From: Chalara sp. BL73
Lineage: Eukaryota; Ascomycota; Leotiomycetes; Helotiales
DNA length: 64,000 nucleotides
Reading direction: 5' to 3'
Assembly: GCA_918026815.1 (NCBI GenBank)
Contig: CAKJVC010000095.1
Span: forward strand, 273,051 to 337,050
In this document: positions 47,389 through 58,698 of the stretch, piece by piece
How positions within the stretch are numbered: the first letter of the stretch is position 1
Layout: each line of letters opens with the position of its first letter
Notes under the pieces: generated by a model
What the model was told of the DNA's origin: nothing
Database searches by the model: none
Seen by the model: only the letters and a program-made list of their open reading frames with translations
Translations under genes and position numbers: made by a program

Positions 47389-48346
47389 TAACTGTCTCTT
47401 TTTGGCTTTCCCTGCTGTGTCCAGCTTTAGAGTACTACTTTTCGGCCTTATTGTTCTTATTACTTTATTACTTTTTCTCGGATTTCGGCTGAAGTTATTC
47501 GCGACTGTAATAGGAAGAATCGACTTGCAATGGAAAGAATAGCGTAAAGCGGAAAACGAAACCTTTAAAAAAAATTCATTTCCCGGGCCGGGCTTGAAAA
47601 ATCAAGTAACACCTGGCAAAGTATAAAAAGTAGTCCGTAAAAAAAGATTACAGCTCGGCAAAGCTGAAAAAAGAATGTTAAGTTGTGTTGCAGCTCGTTA
47701 AAACCGCGAATTGGCCTTTTATTGAACATGTTCGGCTTTAGTTAGGGTAACTCTAAGTTGAATCTAGGCTTTGTTGAACGTGTTTAATAGAGTTCAGAGT
47801 TGTAAAGCTTTTGTAGCGTAGCTTCTGAGTTGATTGTCTATTGCGAACGCGTCGTACGCGTTCCGAAAAGTGTCGGCTTGTAGCAAGCCGTCGAATTGGC
47901 TGTAACGTGCTGCTTGTTGAACTTAGGCTATCGTTGACTACAGTCAACTTCGCAAAAGCAATTGAAGTCTGAAAGAACGTGTTAACAGATTCGTAATTGA
48001 TGTAGCTCTATTGCGAGCATTTTGCGCATGTTCCGAAAGGTTGGTGATTTATTAGTGTTGCTTACAGCAGCTTTTTGCTGCAAGACTTGTTTGGCGTTTT
48101 CCGCCGCGGCCTTTTCAGGTTTTTTGCTTTTTTATTAGCAGGTCCGTTGCTACTTTGTTATTACGTGCGTAACGCAATTTTTTTTTAGCTTTTTTCGCAC
48201 GCTCGCTGCAGCGCTGTACGCAAGGTTCGTCCAATTGCGGTGATTAGAAAAGTTGTCGACTTTCTTTCTGTTTTCGCGCAGTTTATCGAAGAGACACTGT
48301 CGACTTCTCCGGACACATATCTACATGCAAACCCGAGCTTATAACC

Positions 48347-48522
48347 TGTTGAAAAGGGTGGGTGCGGAAGCGTAGGAATTACAGGTGTATATTGTGAGGT
48401 TGTATGCTACGCGTTCTATATACAGAGTTTTCCATGCCAAGCCAACCACGTGACGGAACGTCACGTGCTTGATCACATATACATGACACTTCCTTGAACC
48501 TCTAAAATAGAGATTCTCAACA
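48347..48522 (+). repeat. 3' LTR
   Basis: Identical to the 5' LTR apart from one T to C change 7 bases from its end (CTTAACA versus CTCAACA). Confidence 0.88.
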
Positions 48523-50768
48523 ATTTATAGCTTTTTTTAATTAACAGCCTGAAAAAGCTTAATATTCTGTTAAAAAAGCTCGAATACTTACTTTTTACAA
48601 AAAATAAAATATTGTACCGAAAGCTTAAAAAGCTTTCGACAACTTATAACAGCGCTCGTTTATTTTTATTTTTTCTGAAAAAGTCGCGGCTTATTAGTTT
48701 ACGCTTCGCGCAATTAAAAAGCTTTCGATACTATATTTATTTTTTGATTTACTTATTTTGTTACTTTATTTATTTTGTTATTTTGTTACAAACACAACAA
48801 TAGCTAATTTTACTAGCACAAAACGCAGTATTAAAAACAAAACAGCCGCAACTACTTCGAAAGCACTATATACTTAAAATTTTAGCTTTTTTTAAAACGA
48901 CGAAACAAAACTATTATTTTCGAAAAACTTTGTTATAATAGCAATACAAGCTACTTTACAGCAAATACAAAAAAAGCTAGCTTTTAGCAAAAAACAAGCG
49001 CAATTACAAGTTGCGTAGTTCGTCGAGTTAAAAAAACAGTTAGCAACAAAAAGCAAGTTTACTTCGGAATTACTTTTTATTTAGCTTTTAAGCTTAAACA
49101 CTTTTTTTTGTACAATAAAACAAGAAATAACAATAAAAACGCTACATTTCGCTTATTTTTTTTACTTTTGCTCGTATTAAAAATATTCAGAAACTCGACA
49201 ACGAAATAAATCTTACTTACAAAAATTAAAAAATCTAGTTATTCGGCTTTTTTCGGCGTTACTTAAAAATGTACGAAACTAAGCAAAACAAAATAAATTA
49301 TTTATTTCGAAAAACAACAAACTTAATTTAAAGCTTTTTAGTAAATAAAATAAGCTATTTATTACTTATATTTTACACAACTGTAAATAAAATGCTCGAA
49401 ACGCTTATTATAAGTATAGTCGACGTTAACGAACAAATCGAGCAGCGAAAAAAATACTACAAACTTTATATAACAAATTTAAAAAGCTTTGCTAAGTTTA
49501 AGCACAAGTTTTTTTTTTGTACAAATAAAGCTAACATTTCAGTTTTAAAACAGCAAAAAAACATGTTCCAGAAATTAAAACCGAACTTTTAATTACAATT
49601 AGCTTTTATTCGTCGATTAACAAAATTTATTTTTGCTAATTTTTGCAGTTTAGCTTACAATATATACTAAAACTCGGCTACAACTAAACAGTAGTTTCGT
49701 ATTTGCTAAGTTCGGCAATTTTTTTAGCAATTTTTATTTCGGCAATCTTTTTTTTAAGCTGTTGCTAGTACATTTCGGAAAACCTAAAAGCTAAACAAAA
49801 GTTTAATTGCTGCTACTTTATTTTTAGCTTGTTAAAGCTCGGTTTTTTTAAGCAAAAAACGCTTGTTAACTTTAAAAATAGCAGCTGCAAACATATATTA
49901 CAATTGCAAAAAACTAAACTATTATGCTACAGGCTGTTTTTTGCTGCGCAAGCTAAACATAACGCTAAAACTCTTAAAACTAAGCTTTTTAAGCTTAGCA
50001 AAAAACTTTGCAGAACTAAAGTTATTTAGTTTAAGCTTAAAAAAAAAAAAAGTAAAAAAAAAAAACCTTTAAAAAAAGTTTTTTTTTTAAAGCGTACTAA
50101 AAAAAAAAAAAAAATTATACTATTTTCGATTTACGTTGCTTTATAAACGAAAATGCTTTTATAATTTTTTGTAGTTTAATAAAAAATAAATATTGTTATA
50201 GCACTTCGAGCTTTATTAACACTAATATAAACGCTTTTTTTTTAATTTATAGTTTGCTAACCGAGCAGCTAATTGCTAAATGCGAAGCTCGACGTTTTTA
50301 ACTTTTTTTTTTTATTAAAGTAAAAAGCTTCGACAGCGAGCGCGCAAAGTTTATTACTGACGTTATATTACTTTTTTTTGCTGTTAACAAAAAACGTTTT
50401 TCGGAACAGCTGTTTTTTATTTTTAATTTAAGTTTTTACAACGTGATTATTAAACGTAAATAACTAAAACAACAAAACGTTTAGTTAAGTGTTAAAAATA
50501 AAATTATTAAATAGCCGGACTATTTGCTTTTTACAGAATTTTTCGACAAACTAATTCTCGTTATTTAATTTTCGCTCGCTTTTTAAACGCTCGACGAAAG
50601 CGCACAAGAAAATGCGAACAGGCGCAACGCAAAGCAAGCTATCGCCGAGCGCGAAGTTTTAGCGCGCCGTGTGTAAAAGCTTGTAATCGTTTTTTTAATT
50701 TTAGCAAAGCTTATTTAGTTTAACGAGCCCTCGAAGCTAGCGCTAAAAGCGCTTTTTACTTTCTAACA

Positions 50769-50912
50769 TTATCTCCCGTAAAAATCGTAGAACTGACCGT
50801 CAATTCCGTTTTTTTTGTATGGTACGGTAACCGTGATATCCGTAAGTGCAGAACTTTGGAATTGACCGCCGCTTCCATTAACCCCAACTTTATCGAACTC
50901 CACTAAACCCAT
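50769..50912 (-). CDS. Isolated 47-codon frame in a non-RIP island
   Basis: An ATG-initiated frame (MGLVEFDKVGVNGSGG...) ending in TAA. Base composition here is near normal while flanks are extremely AT-rich. I do not recognise the peptide. It has a partial internal repeat (NGSGGQF and NGIDGQF). It could be a fragment of a captured gene, part of a small insertion, or chance. Translation is not supported by any other evidence. Confidence 0.25.
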   Translation of the reverse strand: MGLVEFDKVGVNGSGGQFQSSALTDITVTVPYKKNGIDGQFYDFYGR

Positions 50913-53179
50913 TAATAATTATACAACCAGCATAAAAAACCAATTGCTTATTCAGGAAAAAGCCGTTTTTCAAACATTAAGTCATTTAATCGCGTTAAAC
51001 AAGCGTTATAGTATACTGCTTTGTTTAAATGAAAAGTGTTGTTGCGCAGTAAGTCCGGCAGCTATGTCCGACTATTTACGCAAGCAATATTAAATTTAGC
51101 TCGAGCTTCGTAAACAAGTAAATTAGTATATTAAAAAGTTTTCGCATTATTACGATTATTTTACAATTAATTTACCGGTAAATAAATTAGCATTTTAGCT
51201 GGTTATTAAAATTGTAAATAGTTTAAAATACAAATATTGCTTAATCTAGCTATTTCGAACGCAAAGCCGCAAAGTATTAAAACAGCACGAAAATAAAGTT
51301 TATAATAAAAAAAAAGTTGTAAACAAAAATTTATTTTGCTTCGTTAAATTGCAATTTTAGTTTTTAAAAAAAAAAAAGCGCTATTAAGTAGTAAATAAAA
51401 ACTAGCAATTCGCCGAAATACGTCAGCTAAATCAGTCGAATGCCGGCTAAGTAAATAACGGCTATAATTATAACGAAAAAAATAACAGTAATAACAAGGG
51501 TTAGGGGTCAATAGATATTATATTTATGGCTATAACTACCGTACATATTGAAGCAGCAGTTCCTAGTTTCAAAACGCAGCAGCACCACGCGAACCTCTAG
51601 GCGCTTACATTTCTATTTTACAGCTCCCTCCTAGAACTATCGGCGATAAAGACTTGACCTAGGTCTCGCTTAACGCTACTTTAAAGGCTAGTGCTTTGCA
51701 AAGTAATCTAGTGACTGGAGAACTGTCCGATTTCTAGCTGGGATTATACTTTTAACGTTTTTTATTTTTTGCTCTAAAAAACTAGATCGCGACTTCGAAT
51801 ATCGTTATTCAGGTTACTATTCAGCTAAAAACTTTCTGCATAACTCACGTTTTATTTAATAGGATCGGTGTAGTGACTAGTTCAACCGAAACATTCTTGG
51901 CACTTTTCGCCGATATAAGTTTTTTCGTGTACAGTGAAGTTTTTCGTGATTTATTAATAGCTATGCTACTTTACGCTGTTTTTTTGCGCGCGTTTCCGGA
52001 TTCAGCAAGCAGGCAACTGTTTTTGCTGATTTGTCGGCTGCAGTAGTTTACTGCTTGGAGTTTTTTAGCTTTGTTTAGTTTATGCTATTTTTTTTTTTCC
52101 AGTAACTGGCAAGTCGAAAAAAGCCTAACGTATCGTAAAAACTTATACGTTTATAAACTGCAAAAGCTAACGACAGTAAATTCCGCTAATAAAAAAACTA
52201 TTGACGGAATTAGTATTACGCTGTAATTCAAGACGATACACATTTTTTGTAATTAGAAATGCGAGTAGTTTAGCAGAACGTGCTTAAATCCGTAAAGTAA
52301 GTTAAATAAACATGCTAAACATTGTTTTCGGCCAAAAGCAATTGCTTTTAATAATATGTTTTATTTAACTTAGTGCTAATAGCGGTCAAAATTTCGGTGG
52401 CTTTTTTTAGCCGGCTTTTATTAAGCAAGTAATCAATATCGGTCGTTTTGAAGTTATTCGGCTAGAAATGCGCGAACATAGCAGCTTTGTCGGCTTGTTT
52501 TGTTTTAGAAAAGTAGATCGGATGTAGTAAGTACAAGTATATTTTATGCGTTCGCCGAAATAGTTTTTTACAACGACAGTTTTTTTTTGCGCTGAACCGA
52601 TTTCGCCGATACAAAAGCAGTATTTGTTACGCAGGCACAAAAGCAGTTAAACTGATATTTATAAAAAAAAAACCCGGAACTTTTTGAGACTCGATTAAAA
52701 TAATTCGAGTTAATTTCGCTTGCTGGGCTTTTTTTATAATTGTTTTACGCTGTGCTGTTTGTAGAAAATTGTATAGTTGCAGTTTTAAGTTTCGTTCGTT
52801 TAATGCTGTTTTTTTGAACTTATTAAAACTTCGGTTTTGTTTTAGCGCATTAGCAAAAAGTAAGCAATGTAACTTGTGAACTGTGTTTAAAATGATTCGC
52901 AGCAGGTTTTCGCTCGCAAGTTTTTCTAGTACGAACTGGTATTGTGTTTTAAAACGCTGAAATTTTTTTTGAAGTGATATAAAGCCGAGCAGATTTGCAG
53001 TTACGTTTGTACATAACTGCGACTCGCTATTGATTTATGCGATTAGTTTTTTTCACGGCTTGACTGCTTTTACAAATGCTTGTCGGTTTGCGCAGAAACT
53101 TTGTCGCTAGCTTTTTATTAGCGGAGCGCCGAATTCGAATATAAAAGCAAAATGTTAATAATAGACTTGCAAGCAGTTT

Positions 53180-54200
53180 GCTATTTTTCAGCTGCTAAAT
53201 TTTATTATTAAAAAATTATACTATTGCACAGCTGCTTCGATTCGATTCGTTATATGTGCCGCGAAATTAATGCTGTAAGCAGTAACCGGGAATTTCAGGT
53301 ATTAGTAAATATTAACTACAAGAATAAGTTAATTTTGCAAAATTAGCATTGCCGATTCGGCACTGATCACGGCGCATTTTTTGACATTAAAATTCAGTTC
53401 GACTTTTTCGATTTAGTTTTTTGCTAAATTCAACAGTCGTTGCGTTTTTCGAATCGTTTTAGTTAGGATTACACTATTATCGGCGTAATAAAAACAGTTT
53501 AGCAAGTTTACTGCACCGGCATTTAAAATGTACAGCAATTTATTAATGAACATATTAAATAATAGCGGTGACTGTAGTGATTTTTGGAAAATGTCGCGTG
53601 TTTGCTAAAACGGTAATAATACTGCATTATTAACAATTACTTAAAACTAAACGTTTTTAAACATTAACGCTGCAATTAATCGTCGAATCGAAATTAAGCA
53701 ATTACGCTTAGTTAAAATTTAATCGAGCTTTTAGTAGTTTACTATATCGAAAGCCGATTGCAAATCAAGAAAAACTGCGGTAGTTCGTACTTTGGTTAAA
53801 AGTATATAGTGCAGCACAGCTGTATTTGTTACTACGAAATAGCTTTTTCGGAAGCTCGTTTAAGCCGAGTAAACTTTAGTTTAGCTATATTTATAAAATG
53901 TTTGCAGCAGCAGCTGTTTAAAGATTTTCCGGAATATACAAATAATCGTAATCGGTCGGAGGTTTTTCGCATTACGTTTTTTTTTTACATTTTTACTTAG
54001 CAAATAAATCGTAAACCGGTTTTATGTTTTTAAAGTTTTACTTGTCCGAGCACAAAAAACAAACAAACTTTTTAGCAGCGGAATAAACTCGGTTTTAATT
54101 AAAGCTTTTAAAAGCCGGATGTAAATACTATTGTAGCCGCAGCTTTTTTTTTTTGCTTGCAAAATCATTTTTACTTTGATTTTTTTTGTATTGAAAAATG
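53180..54200 (-). pseudogene. LINE reverse transcriptase relic (RIP-inactivated)
   Basis: Minus-strand reading shows the ordered reverse transcriptase blocks of non-LTR elements: GYNSIYIRLLKALIKTEF, a motif with NLRPITIICIFRKIFKQLLL, the motif A region FLDLQSAFDIVNY, LQSPLLFNMFINKL, and motif C FYYADNSVIL. In motif C the second catalytic Asp of YADD is Asn (GAT to AAT), and several stops interrupt the frame; these fit G:C to A:T changes. Order and spacing resemble Tad/Jockey-type LINEs. Flanking parts (endonuclease, RNase H) are too decayed for me to identify. It encodes no functional enzyme. Confidence 0.85.
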
Positions 54201-56302
54201 CTATTTAACTTTTATAATAGATTTGCTAGTTTAAAACTAGATTTGCAAGTTGGATTTCTAGTTTTTTAGGGCTTAAAAATATTAGTGCTTAAAGTGGAAA
54301 TTTCTTGCAGCTTTTTAAACTTTTAAAGTTTCGAAGTTTAACATTTACCGGTATAACGTATTTTATTTTGAAGATGTTTAAGTTTTTCGTTATAGTATTT
54401 ATCGTTTTCGAAATAGGAAAAATCGGACTATTGTTATTGGAGCTTCGTATAGCTTTTTTGAAAAAACGAGCCGCCGCGTAAGTCGTGCTTTTTTAGTGAA
54501 AATAAAAAATCGATTTGTCGGCGGATTGCATTTTGATCGATAGTTTGTACGACTTACAAATTTTTTTCGCTATAAATTAGCAAATAGTAGTTAGCATTGT
54601 ATTAAGTGCATTTATATTTATAGTAAAGTAATAAACTTTCCGGATAGTCTTTTTTACGACTATTGGCAACTAGTTTACCGACTTTTTTTTTTTTAATCGA
54701 TGCAAACGATAGCGAACCGGGTTTATGCACAACTCGATTCGCTTTTTTTGGGTTGCAGCAGTTATAGTTAAATGTATTACGTAAAAGTAGTTTGTTCGGA
54801 GCGCGATTTAAATACAGTTTAGCAACTGTAAACTAGCTTTTATAAACAACTGTTAAACAACAAAGCAGTAGTCGAAGTTTAGTTTAAAACGCAGCTTCGA
54901 CTTTTAAAATATAATTCGCTTGACATTTGTGCTGCTGTTTGTCCGTAAAAGCATTTAGTTTTTTTTGGTCGTGTTTAGCTATTGCGTAAAAACGTCGAGT
55001 TTGTTGATAAAACTTGCGGTTTTTTTTTAAACAAACGAATTTCGAAACCGGACATTAATATTTTTTATAATAATCGATATATCGTGTAGCGTTTCGAAAT
55101 GTATTTTTACTTTTTGAATGTTTATCGAAGCGAAAAAAAAGTAAACTTTCGCAACGCGTAGCTTAAATGTTTAAAATGTAATAAAGTAAGTCGTGACTAT
55201 CGGTTTAGCTGTAAATACACTGCAAGCGTGTTTAGTTTTTAAAAAGTAAATGCTACCGGTTAAACGTTTTCGGATTTGAGTCGTTTTGTACGTAAACGCA
55301 ATAAACTGCCGGTTTTGCTTTCGTAAATAGTAGTCGACAAACCAAGTTTTTGCTACAAAAAAAAAGTCGTATATTGTGTTTACTAACCGATTACAGATTT
55401 TAAATTTGTTTAGCGACAGTTTCCGGACATTAACGTAGTTAATGCGTAAACTTATAGCTAGTCGAAAAATTGCATTTTATACTGCAGCGTTTGTCGGTAT
55501 GTGCTTACTGTCGTATAAAACGTATTTTTTCGGTGTTAGTTGTTGCATCGCGCGTAAAAATATACTTTAACGAGTTTGTTTTGGCACAGCACTTATATAT
55601 GTACTAGCGACTCGATATTGTATTTTTAAATCGATGTTAACTCGTTTATGTTTTTAGCGCTGTTTTTCGTTTGTAAAAACTGCTTTTAGTAAAACGGATT
55701 ATAAATTTTTCGTGGCTTTTTATTCAGATTTAACCGGAACCGTTTTTGGCCGAATTTTTTTAACTATATTTCGGACAGTTTATATAAAGCGTTTTTGTAT
55801 ATAGTAAGTTCGACGGTTTAGTTATTATTTTGCAATTGCCGACTTTACAGAATGCGACTTATTTGCTCGGCATTATACATTTCTGATATATTTTTTATAA
55901 TTTAGTCGTAAATCTGTTTAGCTGTCAAGTTTTAAGAATTTTTAATTAAACAATCCGTATACATTTAAGTTACTTTTACTTGCCGACGGGTTTTCGTTTT
56001 CCCCGGTAGCGTAAATGTTATTTTTTTGTTCGATGCTACTCGGTTTATATAAAGCTAAGTAAACGAAATACAGAACAAAAAATAAAAAGTTAAACCTGAA
56101 ATTAGCGAACGCGGTTGTAATAACATTAAAGTAAAATGAAGCAGCGAAAAAACGCTTAGGTGTAGTGTCGAAAGTAACGCTGACTTATTTAGCTGCTGAG
56201 CTTAAATCGCTCGTATAGCTGTAGTTATTTTTTAATAATATAACGTAAGTTGATCAGTCAAGTTTCGAATTTTTTTTTTTAAAAAAGCGACTTGTTAGAC
56301 TA

Positions 56303-58176
56303 ACGTAAGTCGTGGCGTAACGCGGCAGGTGGCGTAACGCGGCACTTTTTATTACACTACCATACAATCATATAAATTACTCAACATCAACTATAATACA
56401 GTCCTCGATTTCACTCTCTGATTCATCTCTAGCTTCTTCTTCAATATCCTCCTTACTTTCAGCTTCGTACAAACGGGCCTTGCCTTTGGTTTTCGCTCTT
56501 TTTTTTGCACGATTTTTTGTTTCTAATTCAGCCTTTACTACTGCCTTGTGCAATTCTGGCGTAGAAATATGAAAATGGCCCTTCAAAACAGCTCTTTTTC
56601 CTTTTGTACGAGTCGCACGCTTTTTAATAATTGATCGAAGGTTATTTGCATCGTGTTGGTGAACAATACTCTTTGCGCGAAGTTGCTTTGTTCCAAGTGC
56701 CAATTTTCGGATATATTTCCGAACAGGAGTTGATGGAATCGTACAACGTTCAATTGTTGATAAAAGAAGCTCGTTTGCTTTTTGAAGACTTTGCGCGTCT
56801 GGAGGCGAGCTATTTACAAATACTTGATTAAAAGCATTATACGTTGATGGTTGAATTAGAGCTTTAGCTTCGGGAGTGACTTTTTTTTCGATTATACGAA
56901 GTGTTTTTTTTGGATTGAATGGAAATAGCCCTGCTTTACGCTATGAAGAATCAATATGTTGAGTATCAAATATTTCTGATCAAGCTTGAATATATGCTTT
57001 CATCCATTCATGTTTTTGTATTCGTACGAGCTGAGCCTGGTTCAAATAAGAAAGCCCTGCGGTCAGTCGCTTTTTCAATGGGCCAAAAATCGCAACGTCG
57101 AGTGGCTGAAGCAAATGTGAAGTATGAGGTGGAAGTATAAAAAGAAGGATTTTGTTAAGAAGGCAGTGAGCTATAAAATTCCCACTAATATGTGAATCGT
57201 GGCCATTACAAATAAGAAGTCGATATTGGCCATTAGCTTTCGTACGAGTTGCTGGCTCAAAAACACGTTTTAACTATTTTAATCCGTGTAAATTGCTTGT
57301 CCAACCTTTTGTATTAGCTGAAAAATACCAGCTGTCAAGTACTTCGTGTGGAATCCAGCTTTGAAGTACATTTTTGCTTTTGAATATTACGAGTGGCGAA
57401 ATACTCGTTCCGTCACTACAAATGCACTCTACAACTGAAACTCATTCTTGACGGCCAGGATGTGCTTGATACTTCGTACGAAGACTTGAATCAGTAATTA
57501 CTCGAGTTGATTTTATTGTGCTAATCGAAAATCCAGATTCGTCTATGTTATATGTGTTTTTTTGCAAGATTTTTTCTCCTTGTACGAGCTTATTATACGC
57601 GTCGAACCAAGCTTTAAGAACTGGTTTAGAAGCATTATTTATTCGTACGGATTCAATACGACGTTTAATTACAACTTTAAGATGTTCGTGACGTTGTACG
57701 AATCGCGGAACCTAGTTTTGGCCAAGACTAAATCGTGGCAAAGATTCGATTGGAGATAAAGTCGTGTCGTTTAAAGTGGATACGCGTCTCGTACGAATTT
57801 CTTCGGCCATTTTTTTCAACAATTGATGCTTTGGAGAATAGCTACTGACTGTAAGATCTTTAATCCATTTAAGAAGTACTTTCTTTTCTGCGTACGAAAG
57901 CTTTTGTTGTTGCTGGCGTGCTTGGGACCGCGACAAGCTTCTATTAGCGCGACGCGTCACAGAACTTTTTGGAAGCTGTAAAGCGATTTCTGCTTGCCTT
58001 GCAGATTTATATTTGCCAGATCGTAGATCCAATACAGCTTGATCTATTTGAATATCACGATTTCTAGTAAGTAGGCTTTTTCGACGCGTCATGGTTGAGT
58101 TGTATGGGTAATTGTGTGGTAGTGTAATAAAAAGTGCCGCGTTACGCCACCTGCCGCGTTACGCCACGACTTACGT
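56303..58176 (-). mobile_element. Fot1/Pogo-type DNA transposon with perfect 60-bp TIRs
   Basis: 1,874 bp bounded by TIRs that are identical over 60 bp (56303-56362 and 58117-58176) and by TA on both sides, the target duplication of Tc1/mariner elements. Each TIR contains two tandem copies of GTGGCGTAACGCGGC. The body encodes one inactivated transposase on the minus strand. Confidence 0.92.
56377..58092 (-). pseudogene. Pogo/Fot1-type transposase, inactivated
   Basis: The ATG start and the first 126 codons are open (MTRRKSLLTRNRDIQ...), including a psq-type helix-turn-helix (KYKSARQAEIALQLPKSSVT) and the start of a CENP-B-like DNA-binding region. The frame then continues to 56377 through five stops, each explained by one G:C to A:T change (several replace expected Trp, such as after LGQN and RQE). 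DDE landmarks are visible: D in NIDESGFS, then LICNGHDSH where the second Asp is Asn, and D in LQPLDVAIFGPL. The C-terminus is lysine-rich, then acidic. The gene makes no full-length protein; its intact TIRs could still be recognised by an enzyme from elsewhere. Confidence 0.9.
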
Positions 58177-58660
58177 TAAGGACTATAGTGTATAGCCGCT
58201 TAGTGCTTTGATAAGCAATAGTGTTAACAAAAAAAAAAAGTCGAAAACGAAGTTACCGGTTTATTAGTTGTGTCGGTTATAGCAGTCGGTCGAGGGGCGG
58301 CCGGGCCAGTTCCAGATCAGGGCCACTTCCGCGACAGCGACGGCGACAGCGACGGCGACGCCCCGCCCTCCCGCGCGCCGGCCCCCTTTTTGCCGCGACC
58401 TACGCCCGCCGGCCTGGAATCAGGGCCCCGCCGTCGCTGGCGCGCGCGGCGAGGTCGTTGTCGTTCAGGTGGCGCTAGTCCCAACTAGGTAAACGTAGAC
58501 ATCACGTGACCAACTCTCTCCGGCGGCATAGTCGAATTGCTTGCAGCTTACCCGCGACAGCATGCCGCGTGTGCAAAAGCGGCGGCGCGTGCTCGCTGCT
58601 GCAAAACCCGGCGGCGAAACGTAGTTGTCGCGACATACAAGCGCTGCCACTGCTAAAGTC
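58177..58660. other. GC-rich island between decayed transposons
   Basis: 58280-58480 is strongly GC-rich, with GACAGCGACGGCGAC-like repeats, in contrast to AT-rich flanks. Overlapping open frames on both strands are low-complexity Arg/Pro/Ala translations without domains. It has no visible gene and may be a recently arrived or RIP-protected segment. Confidence 0.6.
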
Positions 58661-58698
58661 GCGCTAGTCCCAAAAGCGTAAACGTAAACATTATGTAA
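58661..58698 (+). repeat. Dispersed repeat fragment (matches 18505-18542)
   Basis: A 38-bp match at 35 of 38 positions. The three differences are C/T or G/A. The sequence immediately to the right becomes AT-rich in both copies. Confidence 0.65.

Larger units (their letters stand above)
45243..48522 (+). mobile_element. Young non-autonomous LTR retroelement (LARD/TRIM-like)
   Basis: A 3,280-bp element with 176-bp LTRs that begin TGTTG and end AACA. The LTRs differ at one position (T/C near the 3' end). The flanks carry an exact 5-bp target duplication ATTTA (45238-45242 and 48523-48527). No gag, protease, reverse transcriptase or integrase is visible, so mobility would need enzymes supplied by another element. 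Most of the interior is two tandem-repeat arrays. Near-identical LTRs and long open frames without RIP-like stops show that insertion was recent compared with the surrounding DNA. The strand is assigned only from the long internal frame. I could not identify a primer-binding site or polypurine tract with confidence. Confidence 0.88.
48528..56300. other. RIP-degenerated AT-rich transposon graveyard
   Basis: About 7.8 kb of very AT-rich DNA with dense stops in all frames. Recognisable within it: a LINE reverse transcriptase (minus strand, 53180-54200) and a short less-mutated plus-strand stretch (51490-51770) where two stops (TAG) could be read as former TGG codons. A non-mutated island lies at 50769-50912. 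I found no intact gene. Confidence 0.8.

Noticed and set aside
55110..55260. CCHC zinc-knuckle-like CLKCNKVSRDYRFSC on the plus strand
   Set aside because: Spacing is off, the His is absent, and the strand disagrees with the LINE relic.
58221..58488. Arg/Pro-rich open frames in the GC-rich islet
   Set aside because: Low-complexity translations on both strands, explained by base composition.
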